A stretch of 64,000 bases of DNA from an uncultured Lachnospiraceae bacterium (GTDB lineage: Bacteria > Bacillota > Clostridia > Lachnospirales > Lachnospiraceae). Below are positions 25,986 to 34,329 of this stretch, piece by piece. Made by a program: the position numbers and the translations under genes. Position 1 is the first letter of the stretch. Each line of letters starts with the position of its first letter. The notes below the pieces were generated by a model. It ran no database searches and was not told the DNA's origin. It saw only the letters and a program-made list of their open reading frames with translations. The stretch is from assembly GCA_944384025.1 (NCBI GenBank), contig CALWRS010000002.1:224603-288602 (forward strand), in the 5' to 3' direction.

Positions 25986-26930
25986 TCACTCCCCCACTTC
26001 CTCCAAATACCTCGCAAGCGCGTCCTGCCACGTTGGCAGCGGCCGGAAGCCTGCTTCCGTGAGCTTTCTCTTATCGAGCCTACTGTTAAACGGCCGGGCG
26101 GCTTTACTAAGCCCGTATTCTTCGGTTGTAACCGGAATTACTTTGGTTTGCATGCCGCACTGGCGGTAAATCTCGCAGCAAAAGTCGTACCAGCTAATGT
26201 AGCCGGTCTTGCAGCCTGCGTGCTCGTCTGTCACTTCCGCGTTCGTCGCGTGGTAGTAGCCGTATTTCTCGCTCTCGCACATATCAACCAAAAGGCGGGC
26301 AAGGTCGTACGTGTAAGTCGGCGTACCAATTTGGTCGTTCACTACGCGCACTTCCTTGTGCGTCCTGCCTGCGTTAATCATCGTCTTAACGAAGTTCTTG
26401 CCGTTTAAGCCAAACACCCAGGCAATGCGGACAATAAAATACTTTTCCAATGTCCTGCTGACTGCCAGCTCTCCTGCAAGCTTCGTCTCTCCGTATATAT
26501 TTAGCGGCTTGTAATCCTTGCACTCTGGCTCCCAGGGCGCTTCGCCCCTGCCGTCAAACACGTAATCCGTAGAGAGGTAGAGCAGCTTGCAGCTTGCATC
26601 CCGGCAGGCATCTGCAATGTTTTGCGTGCCGCCAGCGTTAACTGCCCTGACTTTTTCCACCTTGTCGTCGTCTTCAGCCATATCCACCGCCGTCCACGCC
26701 GCGCAGTGAATAACTGCGTCCGGCTGCTGCCTAGCGATAACTTTTGCTACGGCCTCTTTATTCGTAATGTCAAGGCTTACGTACGGCATGGCAGTCACGG
26801 CCGATCCGTCAGCAACGCCGGCATAAGCTTCTGCAATGTCCGAGCCAACGCCCATATGTCCTCTTTTGTGCAATTCGTTCATAACGTCATGGCCAAGCTG
26901 ACCGTTGACGCCCGTTACAAAAAACTTCAT
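25986..26930 (-). CDS. rmlD: dTDP-4-dehydrorhamnose reductase
   Basis: About 314 residues from the ATG at 26930. It is an SDR with KFFVTGVNGQLGHDVMNELH (NADPH site), LYLSTDYVFDGRGEAPW, and YGETKLAGE with the Tyr-Lys pair; RIAWVFGLNGKNFVKTM and NDQIGTPTYTYDLA follow as in other RmlD proteins. It performs the last step to dTDP-L-rhamnose. It follows rmlB by 20 nt. No rmlC precedes it, so the 3,5-epimerase must be supplied from elsewhere. Confidence 0.95.
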   Translation of the reverse strand: MKFFVTGVNGQLGHDVMNELHKRGHMGVGSDIAEAYAGVADGSAVTAMPYVSLDITNKEAVAKVIARQQPDAVIHCAAWTAVDMAEDDDKVEKVRAVNAGGTQNIADACRDASCKLLYLSTDYVFDGRGEAPWEPECKDYKPLNIYGETKLAGELAVSRTLEKYFIVRIAWVFGLNGKNFVKTMINAGRTHKEVRVVNDQIGTPTYTYDLARLLVDMCESEKYGYYHATNAEVTDEHAGCKTGYISWYDFCCEIYRQCGMQTKVIPVTTEEYGLSKAARPFNSRLDKRKLTEAGFRPLPTWQDALARYLEEVGE

Positions 26931-26950
26931 GCTTCCCACAACCTCAACCT

Positions 26951-28024
26951 TTAGATTTCTGCTTTTGCTTTATACATGTCTTCGTAATATTTCTGGTAAT
27001 TGCCGCTGGTCACATTGTTCATCCAGTCCTCGTGCTCTAAGTACCAGTCAATCGTCAGCACAATCCCTTTTTCAAACGGTGTCTCCGGATACCAGCCAAG
27101 GTCGTTTTTGATCTTTGTCGGGTCAATACCGTAGCGTCTGTCATGCCCCAGTCTGTCTTCCACATGCTTGATGAGCTCTTCAGAAATTCCTTCGTCATTA
27201 AGACGCTCTCGCAGCTGCTTAATAATCGTCTTTACAATAAAGATGTTCGGGCGCTCGTTGTGCCCGCCCACGTTATAAACTTCGCCAAGCACGCCGTCGC
27301 TGCAAACCATGTCGATTGCTTTGCAATGATCTTCTACGTACAGCCAGTCGCGAATTTGCATCCCGTCTCCGTAAACCGGAAGCTGCTTGTGGTGCTTTAC
27401 GTTGTTGATCATAAGCGGAATCAGCTTCTCCGGAAACTGGTACGGGCCGTAGTTGTTTGAGCACCTCGTAATATTTACCGGCATCCCGTACGTGTCGTGA
27501 AACGCTTTTACAAAGTGGTCTGCGGACGCTTTGGAGCTTGAATACGGGCTGTGCGGCGAAAGCGGCGTCGTCTCTAAAAAGTAGCCTTCCTCGCCCAGTG
27601 CGCCGTACACTTCGTCTGTGCTCACCTGCAAAAACTTCTTTCCTGCCTTCCACGTCTTTTCCTCAGCGTTATACCACGCTTCCTTCGCTCTTTGAAGGAG
27701 GTTGACTGTGCCCATTACATTTGTCTGAACGAAGATTTCCGGATTTGCAATGGAGCGGTCTACATGACTCTCCGCCGCAAAGTTGATAACGCAGTCAAAG
27801 TCGTATTTTGCAAACAGACTAGAAACAAGCTCCTTGTCGCATATGTCGCCTTGCACAAAGACGTGGCGCGAATCTCCTTCAACGCCTTTTAAGTTTTCAA
27901 GATTTCCCGCATACGTAAGCTTGTCTAGGTTTACAAGCAAAATATCCGGGTACTTTTTTAGCATATAGTACACAAAGTTCGAACCGATAAACCCGGCGCA
28001 GCCGGTAATCAAATATTTTTTCAT
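26951..28024 (-). CDS. rmlB: dTDP-glucose 4,6-dehydratase, intact copy
   Basis: A complete 357-residue enzyme: KKYLITGCAGFIGSNFVYYM binds NAD, STDEVYG carries the Thr-Asp-Glu catalytic group, YSSSKASADH the Tyr-Lys pair, and NNYGPYQFPEKLIPLM, YGDGMQIRDWLYVEDH and DRLGHDRRYGID are the substrate side. It removes water from dTDP-glucose to give the 4-keto-6-deoxy sugar. It lies 18 nt after rmlA in the same operon. Codon choice differs strongly from the truncated copy at 10615-11269 although the proteins are alike. Confidence 0.96.
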   Translation of the reverse strand: MKKYLITGCAGFIGSNFVYYMLKKYPDILLVNLDKLTYAGNLENLKGVEGDSRHVFVQGDICDKELVSSLFAKYDFDCVINFAAESHVDRSIANPEIFVQTNVMGTVNLLQRAKEAWYNAEEKTWKAGKKFLQVSTDEVYGALGEEGYFLETTPLSPHSPYSSSKASADHFVKAFHDTYGMPVNITRCSNNYGPYQFPEKLIPLMINNVKHHKQLPVYGDGMQIRDWLYVEDHCKAIDMVCSDGVLGEVYNVGGHNERPNIFIVKTIIKQLRERLNDEGISEELIKHVEDRLGHDRRYGIDPTKIKNDLGWYPETPFEKGIVLTIDWYLEHEDWMNNVTSGNYQKYYEDMYKAKAEI

Positions 28025-28042
28025 AACTTTCTCTCTCCGTCC

Positions 28043-28939
28043 TTAGTGCAGCACGTCCAAATACTTTCCGTCTAACACATCTTTTAAATACTGCCCGTAT
28101 TGATTTTTCTTTAGCTGCTCGTACACAGCAAGAACGTCTTCCTTATTAATCCAGCCGTTTAAATACGCAATCTCTTCTAAGCAGCCAATCTTTCTGTGCT
28201 GGTGCTGCTCGACTGTCTTTACGAAGTTGGTCGCATCTACTAAGCTTTCGTGCGTACCGGTATCCAGCCACGTAAAGCCCGCCCCCAGAAGTTCTACGTT
28301 TAACGCGCCGCCTTCTAAGTAAATGCGGTTTAGGTCGGTAATTTCAAGTTCTCCTCTTGCGGAAGGCTTTAAACTCCTGGCGTATTTTACTACACGATTG
28401 TCATAAAAGTAAAGCCCTGTTACACAATAATTGCTTTTTGGTTTCTGTGGCTTCTCTTCAATGGATACCGCCTTGCCGTTTTCGTCAAATTCTACAATGC
28501 CAAAGCGCTCCGGGTCGTCTACGTAGTACCCAAAGATAGTCGCTCCCTTGCCGGACTCTGCGTTCGCAACCGCCGCCCGCAGTCTTTTCTTAAGACCGTG
28601 GCCGGAAAAAATGTTGTCGCCAAGCACCATCGCTACCGTATCTTCCCCGATAAAGTCTGCACCAATAACAAACGCCTGCGCCAAACCGTCCGGACTTGGC
28701 TGCACCGCGTAAGAGAGCCGAAGGCCAAATTGGTGACCGTCGCCAAGCAAGTCTTCAAAGCGCGGCGTATCCTGCGGCGTAGAAATAATCAAAATGTCCC
28801 GGATGCCGGCGCTCATCAAAACGGACATCGGGTAGTAAATCATCGGCTTGTCGTATATCGGAAGTAATTGCTTTGAAGTCACTTTGGTAAGCGGGTAAAG
28901 GCGCGTGCCGGAACCGCCTGCTAAAATAATCCCTTTCAT
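28043..28939 (-). CDS. rmlA: Glucose-1-phosphate thymidylyltransferase, copy 2
   Basis: 298 residues with the full signature [20 protein letters not shown] at 8-27, [12 protein letters not shown] and the [15 protein letters not shown] block, and the same [13 protein letters not shown] end as copy 1. It supplies dTDP-glucose to the rmlB and rmlD genes that follow. It starts 3 nt after the priming transferase stop, so it belongs to the same transcript. The protein lacks the 3' extension of fused forms. Confidence 0.96.
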   Translation of the reverse strand: MKGIILAGGSGTRLYPLTKVTSKQLLPIYDKPMIYYPMSVLMSAGIRDILIISTPQDTPRFEDLLGDGHQFGLRLSYAVQPSPDGLAQAFVIGADFIGEDTVAMVLGDNIFSGHGLKKRLRAAVANAESGKGATIFGYYVDDPERFGIVEFDENGKAVSIEEKPQKPKSNYCVTGLYFYDNRVVKYARSLKPSARGELEITDLNRIYLEGGALNVELLGAGFTWLDTGTHESLVDATNFVKTVEQHQHRKIGCLEEIAYLNGWINKEDVLAVYEQLKKNQYGQYLKDVLDGKYLDVLH

Positions 28940-28942
28940 GTT

Positions 28943-30394
28943 TTACATAGCTCCTTTTCTTGTAAATACAGCAAAAAACGTCTTCATTAATATTTTAATA
29001 TCCAGTCCCAGACTCCACTCGGATATGTACTTTGTGTCCAAACGAACAACTTCTTCAAAGTCGGTAATCTGGCTTCGCCCGCTGACTTGCCACATTCCGG
29101 TAAGCCCCGGTTTTGTAGAAAGCCTTCTGCGGTGGTGCTCGTCGTACTTTTGCCACTCGTCAAGTGTCGGCGGACGCGTGCCAACTAAGCTCATATCGCC
29201 TTTTAAGACGTTAAAAAATTGCGGAAATTCGTCTAAGCTCCAGTCTCGAATAAAGTTGCCAAGTCCTTTTTTAATGCTTCCGTCTTCGCGGCGCTTACAG
29301 CCGATAATGCGCGGGTCGTACTCGAGTTTAAACATAAAGCCGTCTTTGTTCTTGTTTTGCGCCATCAGCTCTGCTTTTCGCTCTTCTGCGTCCATATACA
29401 TGCTGCGGAACTTATAAATCTTAAAGATTTTTCCGTTTTTTCCAACCCGCTGCTGCGAAAAGAAAATCGGCCCCGGCGACTTTAGCTTAATCAAAGGCCC
29501 AAGGATAATTGTAAGAATAAGCGTAATCAAGCAGCCGACAAGCCCGCCGCAAATATCCATCAGCTTTTTAAACACAAGCTGGCGGGGCGTAGCTGCGTTA
29601 ATCGCCGAAGTAACAACCGTATAATTTCCCAGGTTTTCAACAAACTGCTTCGTGCCTGCAAGCTGAAAATTCAGCAAAAGCTTCGTATGCGTTACAACGC
29701 CCATATCCTGAAAGCGAAGAAGAAGCTTCTCAAGCGCCGGGTCTCCGGGCGTCAAATCCAAAAACACTTCGTCCACCCAGTTCTTCTTTACGTAAGCGAT
29801 TACGCTGTCTTTGTCTGCAACAACCGGGATGTCGTCAATTTTTCTTCCAACCCAGTCCTGGTCGATAATCGCGATTCCGCTAATCGCAAAGCCTTCGTAA
29901 TTATGGTCTCTTAAGTTGTCAACGACTTCGTTAATTTGCTCTGCTCTTGTTACAATCACAAGCGAGCGCTGCGGCCAAAAGTGCAAATGGCGGCACAAAA
30001 GCCGCTTCCAGCCGCTTCGAACAAGAAACGTAAAAACAATATACAAAAACGCGGTCAAAAATAACACTGTCCGTGAAAACATGCCGGCGTCTCTTGTCAT
30101 AAACAAAAAGACGATCCCCGACATAAACAGAAGCAGCGCATGCTTGACCGTAATGACAAATTCCTTATATATTCCGCGCTTGAGCACGTTTTTCATGGTA
30201 GCGTAAAGCACAATAACTGCAAAATTTGCAATCGTAAGAAACACGGACATTCTAGAATAAGTTTGTTCAGTATAAGGCAGCTCTATACCATGGCGAATCC
30301 AAAACGCTACAAGAAATGCCAGATGCAAACAAATCATATCCAGCACAATAAAATCAAAGTGTTTTAAAATCCCTTGATGTCCTCGGTTGTACAT
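28943..30394 (-). CDS. Undecaprenyl-phosphate sugar-1-phosphate transferase (priming enzyme)
   Basis: About 483 residues, start taken at the ATG 30394 with AAGGGG 9 nt upstream. N-terminal 1-150 holds four to five membrane helices, 150-270 a CoA-binding-like Rossmann domain (RSLVIVTRAEQINEVVDNLR), then one more helix and the bacterial sugar transferase domain: KSPGPIFFSQQRVGKNGKIF, IYKFRSMYMDAE, DWSLDEFPQFFNVLKGDMSL, VGTRPPT and RLSTKPGLTGMWQVSGRS. It is of the WbaP/CpsE class that puts the first hexose-1-phosphate (often Glc or Gal) on undecaprenyl phosphate. It opens the polysaccharide operon, about 50 nt after glmS and with no terminator between. Confidence 0.93.
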   Translation of the reverse strand: MYNRGHQGILKHFDFIVLDMICLHLAFLVAFWIRHGIELPYTEQTYSRMSVFLTIANFAVIVLYATMKNVLKRGIYKEFVITVKHALLLFMSGIVFLFMTRDAGMFSRTVLFLTAFLYIVFTFLVRSGWKRLLCRHLHFWPQRSLVIVTRAEQINEVVDNLRDHNYEGFAISGIAIIDQDWVGRKIDDIPVVADKDSVIAYVKKNWVDEVFLDLTPGDPALEKLLLRFQDMGVVTHTKLLLNFQLAGTKQFVENLGNYTVVTSAINAATPRQLVFKKLMDICGGLVGCLITLILTIILGPLIKLKSPGPIFFSQQRVGKNGKIFKIYKFRSMYMDAEERKAELMAQNKNKDGFMFKLEYDPRIIGCKRREDGSIKKGLGNFIRDWSLDEFPQFFNVLKGDMSLVGTRPPTLDEWQKYDEHHRRRLSTKPGLTGMWQVSGRSQITDFEEVVRLDTKYISEWSLGLDIKILMKTFFAVFTRKGAM

Positions 30395-30446
30395 ATACTG
30401 CATCCCCTTTTTCACACAGATATGCGGTTTCTAAAAGCGAAGGCGG

Positions 30447-32285
30447 CTACTCTACCGTAACGCTTTTTGCAAGATTTCTCGGCTTATCTACATCAAGCCC
30501 TCTTGCTACGCTGACATAATATCCAATCAGTTGCAGCGGCACTACTGCAAGACTCGCCATAAAATGCTCGTCGGTCTGCGGGATATAAACGGTAAAGTCC
30601 GCTGTATCCTCGATTGTGTAGTTGCCGTAAGTTGTAACACCCATCACATACGCACCGCGGCTTTTTACTTCCGCCATGTTGCTAATCATCTTTTCGTATA
30701 ACGCCTGCTGCGTTAAAATGCTGATGACAAGCGTCCCTTCCTCAATCAGGCTAATCGTCCCGTGCTTTAATTCGCCGGCCGCGTACGCCTCGGAATGGAT
30801 ATAACTGATTTCCTTCATTTTCAGGCTGCCTTCCATGCTGATGCCGTAGTCAATGCCCCGTCCAAGGAAAAAGACGTCTTTGGCGTTTGCCTGCTTGGCT
30901 GCAAACCACTGCAGCTGCTCTTTATCCGCAAGGATTTTCTCGATTTTTTCCGGCAGCGAGCGAAGTTCCCACAAAAGACTGCCAAAAACTTCTTCGGAAA
31001 TTGTTCCGCGCACTCTTCCAAACTCCAGCGCCAAAACGTAAGAGGCCATCAGCTGCGCGCTGTAAGCTTTTGTCGTCGCAACAGCAATCTCCGGCCCCGC
31101 AAGCGTGTAAAATACGTGGTCGGCTTCTCTTGCAATAGAGCTTCCTACAACGTTTACAATAGCAAGTGTCAAAACGCCTTGCTTCTTTGCTTCGCGAAGC
31201 GCCGCCAAGCTGTCCGCAGTTTCACCGGACTGGCTTACAATAACGACAAGGCTGTTTTTGGAAAACAGCGGTCTTCGATACCGAAATTCCGAAGCGAGCT
31301 CTACGCGCACCGGAATCCGTACTAAGTCTTCAAACACATACTGCGCTACGACGCCCACGTGATACGCGGAGCCGCACGCGACAATAAGAATCTGGTCAAA
31401 CGAGCGGATGCGTTCTTCACTAAGCGCAAGCGCGCTCACGTCAAGCGTATCTTCCCGAAGGACCGAAAAGAGCGTGTCGCGGATCGCTCTTGGCTGCTCA
31501 AAGATCTCTTTGATCATAAAATGCTCAAAGCCGCCTTTTTCCGCCGCTTCCGCGTCCCAGTGAATTTCAGTCGGCTCTTTTTCTACAACGTCGCCGTCTA
31601 AGTTGTAAAACGTAATCGCGCCGTTTGCAAGCCGCGCCATTTCCAGATTGTCGATGTAATACATTTTACGCGTGTAGCGCAAAATAGCAGGTACGTCCGA
31701 CGCTACGTACGCTTCTTCGTCCGCTACGCCAAGCACCATGGGGCTGTCTTTGCGCGCCGTATAAATTTCTCCGGGATAATCCAGAAACATAACAGCAAGC
31801 GCGTAAGAACCGCGCACGCGCACCATCGTCTTTGCAAGCGCGTCAATAGGGCCGACCTGGTATTTTTTATAATAATAATCAATCAAGTTGACAACGACTT
31901 CCGTGTCCGTCTTAGAGTAAAACCGGTAGCCTTTGCGCTGCAGCTTGTCGCGCAGCTCTTGATAATTTTCGATAATTCCGTTATGCACCGCAACTACGCT
32001 GCAATCCTGGCTGCTGTGCGGATGCGCGTTCGTCTCCGAAGGTTCGCCGTGCGTTGCCCAGCGCGTATGGCCAATCCCGCAAGTGCCAACAACCGCCTGC
32101 CCGCCGTTTGTCTTTTCAATCAGGAATTGCAGCCGGCCTTTTGCTTTTACGATTTCCGTTTTCTCGCTGCCGTTGCGAACGGCAATGCCCGCCGAGTCGT
32201 ATCCGCGATATTCCAGCTTGGAAAGTCCGTCAAGCAAAATCGGCGCTGCCTGCTGTCTGCCGGTAAATCCAACAATTCCGCACAT
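30447..32285 (-). CDS. glmS: Glutamine-fructose-6-phosphate aminotransferase (isomerizing)
   Basis: A complete 612-residue enzyme. The N-terminal Cys-2 glutaminase (MCGIVGFTGRQQAAPILLDG; HTRWATHGEPSETNAHPH) releases ammonia from glutamine; two SIS domains (about 285-430 and 455-600) bind fructose-6-phosphate with SQSGETADSLAALREAK and GRGIDYGISMEGSLKMKEIS; the C-terminus DKPRNLAKSVTVE closes the active site. It makes glucosamine-6-phosphate for peptidoglycan and capsule. It lies 15 nt after glmM, leaving no space for a glmS ribozyme. Regulation is more likely at the glmM leader. Confidence 0.97.
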   Translation of the reverse strand: MCGIVGFTGRQQAAPILLDGLSKLEYRGYDSAGIAVRNGSEKTEIVKAKGRLQFLIEKTNGGQAVVGTCGIGHTRWATHGEPSETNAHPHSSQDCSVVAVHNGIIENYQELRDKLQRKGYRFYSKTDTEVVVNLIDYYYKKYQVGPIDALAKTMVRVRGSYALAVMFLDYPGEIYTARKDSPMVLGVADEEAYVASDVPAILRYTRKMYYIDNLEMARLANGAITFYNLDGDVVEKEPTEIHWDAEAAEKGGFEHFMIKEIFEQPRAIRDTLFSVLREDTLDVSALALSEERIRSFDQILIVACGSAYHVGVVAQYVFEDLVRIPVRVELASEFRYRRPLFSKNSLVVIVSQSGETADSLAALREAKKQGVLTLAIVNVVGSSIAREADHVFYTLAGPEIAVATTKAYSAQLMASYVLALEFGRVRGTISEEVFGSLLWELRSLPEKIEKILADKEQLQWFAAKQANAKDVFFLGRGIDYGISMEGSLKMKEISYIHSEAYAAGELKHGTISLIEEGTLVISILTQQALYEKMISNMAEVKSRGAYVMGVTTYGNYTIEDTADFTVYIPQTDEHFMASLAVVPLQLIGYYVSVARGLDVDKPRNLAKSVTVE

Positions 32286-32300
32286 GGACGTTCCTCCTTC

Positions 32301-33647
32301 TTAAACGCTTTCATGTCCCTTTTGCTTTAGGACATTTACAATTCCTTCGGTAAGCGCACGGCACGTCTGTGCTTCCGGCGCTTCCGCCATAACGCGAATG
32401 AGCGGCTCCGTTCCGGACTCCCGCACCAAAACGCGTCCGCTTTTTCCAACTTGCGCCTGCGCGCTCCAAATGGCTTGCTGCACGTCCGGGTCGCTTAGGG
32501 CGGCAGCTTTGTCTTTTACTTTAAGATTCACAAGCTGCTGCGGATAAATCGTTACCGGCGCCGTAAGCTGCGCAAGCGTCTTTTCTTTTTGGCGCATAAC
32601 GTCAAGCACTTTTAAGCACGTCAAAATTCCGTCCCCGGTCGCCGCGCAGTCTCCGAAAATAATGTGCCCGGACTGCTCTCCTCCAAGACAGCAGCCGTTC
32701 TTTCGCATGTACTCGCTGACGTATTTGTCTCCGACGGCGGTCTTCGCGTAACGAACGCCAATTTCGTCAAACGCTTTGTAAAGCCCGAAATTTGACATAA
32801 CAGTCGTTACTACCGTATTCTCTCTTAGTGCGCCGCATTCCTTTAAATAACGGCCGCATACGTATAAAATATGGTCTCCGGTAACTGCCTCGCCGTGCTC
32901 GTCAACGCAAAGACAGCGGTCGGCGTCGCCGTCAAAAGCAAAGCCAACGTCCATCTGCCGCTCCAAAACGAATTTCTGAAGCGTTTTTATATGCGTTGAG
33001 CCGCACTCCCGGTTAATGTTAAAACCATCCGGCTCCCGGTTAATTGCATATGTTTTAACGCCAAGCGCGTGAAAAACTTGCTTCGCAAGCATGTAAGCGC
33101 TGCCGTTTGCGCAATCAAGCGCAATCCGAATTCCTTCCGGCGGCAAAAGCCCAAGCTCCCGCAAATATTCTACGTAGCTCTCCCGTCCTTCGGCGTACTC
33201 TGTAACGGTTCCGATTTTCCCGCGCGTAGCAAACTCCAAAGAGCTTTGCTCGCCGTCCAAATACGCTTCCAAAAGAGCAATGGTCTCTTCGTCCATTTTT
33301 TCCCCGGCGCCGTTAAAAAGCTTAATTCCGTTGTCGTAAAAAGGGTTATGACTTGCAGAAATCATAATCCCGCAGTCAAACGACTCTGCGTTAACTAAAT
33401 AAGCGATGGAAGGCGTTGTCGTAACGCCTAGCAAAAATACGTCCGCGCCAGAAGCCGTCAAGCCTCCGGCTAACGCTGCTTCTAACATGTCTCCCGACCT
33501 GCGCGTATCTTTTCCAATAAGAACGCGCACCGAAGCTTTGCTTCCAAAATGCCAGCCAAGAAACCGGCCAATCGCAAACGCGTGTTCTGCAGTGAGGGTT
33601 ACGTTTGCCTCGCCCCGAAAACCGTCTGTCCCGAAATACTTACCCAT
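32301..33647 (-). CDS. glmM: Phosphoglucosamine mutase
   Basis: About 448 residues from the ATG at 33647 (MGKYFGTDGFRGEANVTLTA); upstream in-frame codons run into the terminator region and are not used. The phosphoserine loop is ISASHNPFYDNGIKLF (about 97-112), the Mg site FAFDGDADR (about 235-243), the sugar loop LGGEQSGHI and the phosphate site RESGTEPLIRVM near the end. It converts glucosamine-6-phosphate to glucosamine-1-phosphate. It heads an operon with glmS. The usual neighbours cdaA and cdaR are not next to it. Confidence 0.97.
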   Translation of the reverse strand: MGKYFGTDGFRGEANVTLTAEHAFAIGRFLGWHFGSKASVRVLIGKDTRRSGDMLEAALAGGLTASGADVFLLGVTTTPSIAYLVNAESFDCGIMISASHNPFYDNGIKLFNGAGEKMDEETIALLEAYLDGEQSSLEFATRGKIGTVTEYAEGRESYVEYLRELGLLPPEGIRIALDCANGSAYMLAKQVFHALGVKTYAINREPDGFNINRECGSTHIKTLQKFVLERQMDVGFAFDGDADRCLCVDEHGEAVTGDHILYVCGRYLKECGALRENTVVTTVMSNFGLYKAFDEIGVRYAKTAVGDKYVSEYMRKNGCCLGGEQSGHIIFGDCAATGDGILTCLKVLDVMRQKEKTLAQLTAPVTIYPQQLVNLKVKDKAAALSDPDVQQAIWSAQAQVGKSGRVLVRESGTEPLIRVMAEAPEAQTCRALTEGIVNVLKQKGHESV

Positions 33648-33702
33648 AAAATGTGTTCTCCACTTTGCTCTGTTCGTCCCAGAAGTATCGACTGGAATTC
33701 GC

Positions 33703-33740
33703 AAAAAAGAAAGGGGCTGTTTTAAACGCAGACCCCTTTC
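33703..33740 (-). terminator. Intrinsic terminator in the glmM leader
   Basis: On the minus strand GAAAGGGG (33740-33733) pairs with CCCCTTTC (33716-33709) around a 16-nt loop, directly followed by six T residues (33708-33703). The plus strand also has a shorter T-run after the stem. Its place between a promoter and glmM is unusual. Confidence 0.75.
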
Positions 33741-33802
33741 TTTTGTTCTTCACACTGTAATTTATGCTCTTGTTTATAAATTATAGACAGGGCTGTTTAA
33801 CT
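33703..33802 (-). ncRNA. Leader RNA upstream of glmM ending in an intrinsic terminator (candidate attenuator or small RNA)
   Basis: A promoter at 33837-33809 predicts transcription from about 33802. After roughly 60 nt comes a perfect 8-bp stem and a U-run, well before glmM. The word TTAAACAGCCC near 33797-33787 recurs inside the terminator hairpin as TTTAAAACAGCCCC, so alternative pairing that opens the terminator is conceivable. If it terminates constitutively the product is a small RNA of about 100 nt; if it is regulated it is an attenuator of glmM-glmS. No known riboswitch class was recognised. Confidence 0.45.
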
Positions 33803-33808
33803 GATACA

Positions 33809-33837
33809 AGTCTACCAGCCGCGTCGCATTTTGTCAA
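33809..33837 (-). promoter_or_regulatory. Sigma-A-type promoter upstream of glmM
   Basis: TTGACA (33837-33832) is perfect; after a 17-bp spacer comes TAGACT (33814-33809), 4 of 6 to the -10 consensus. The start would be near 33802, about 155 nt before the glmM ATG. It lies 55 nt downstream of the BlaI-like gene's stop. Confidence 0.75.
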
Positions 33838-33891
33838 TAGAAAATACTGTCATGACTTGAATAAATTATGCGCTTTTTTTGTTCAATTCTG

Positions 33892-34269
33892 CTAAAGCAT
33901 TTTCCGGTACTGAACGTCCAAAATTCGGCGAAGTTCTCTGATTTCTTCCGGTTCGAACTTCTGGTACGCCAAATAATCGGTAAAAAACTGAGAGAGGTTC
34001 CCGTTAAAAAGCTTAGCCAAAAGCGCGTCCGTCTCAATTTGCTGCACTTCTTTTTTGGTGATGTTTGCTTTGCACAAAAAGCCCGGATCTTCTCGGACAA
34101 TCGCGCCTTTATCAATGAGCCGTTTGATTACGGTATACGTCGTATTTTTTTCCCAGCCTACGTAATCTTTGATAATCTTCGCAATATCCTTCGCCGCAAG
34201 GCTCTGGTTTGACCAAAGCATCTCCATTACGTTTAATTCGCCTTCGTGTAATCTAATCTTCTCTCCCAT
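33892..34269 (-). CDS. BlaI/MecI/CopY family transcriptional repressor
   Basis: A 125-residue winged-helix regulator: KIRLHEGELNVMEMLWSNQS, AAKDIAKIIKDYVGWEKNTT, YTVIKRLIDKGAIVRE form the helix-turn-helix and wing, and the C-terminal dimer helix carries ...EEIRELRRILD. BlaI proteins repress beta-lactamase or metal genes and are usually cut by a BlaR1-type membrane protease; no BlaR1 is next to it, so its signal is unknown. It stands alone between an ATPase gene and glmM. Confidence 0.9.
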   Translation of the reverse strand: MGEKIRLHEGELNVMEMLWSNQSLAAKDIAKIIKDYVGWEKNTTYTVIKRLIDKGAIVREDPGFLCKANITKKEVQQIETDALLAKLFNGNLSQFFTDYLAYQKFEPEEIRELRRILDVQYRKML

Positions 34270-34329
34270 GATATTCTGCTCGCTTGTCCTGTGTGTTTGT
34301 TTTTCTGGAAGGAAACTTCCTTTTCCATT

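Noticed and set aside
32286-32300. glmS ribozyme
   Set aside because: Only 15 nt separate glmM and glmS and there is no ribozyme-sized leader; the glmM leader does not show its conserved core.
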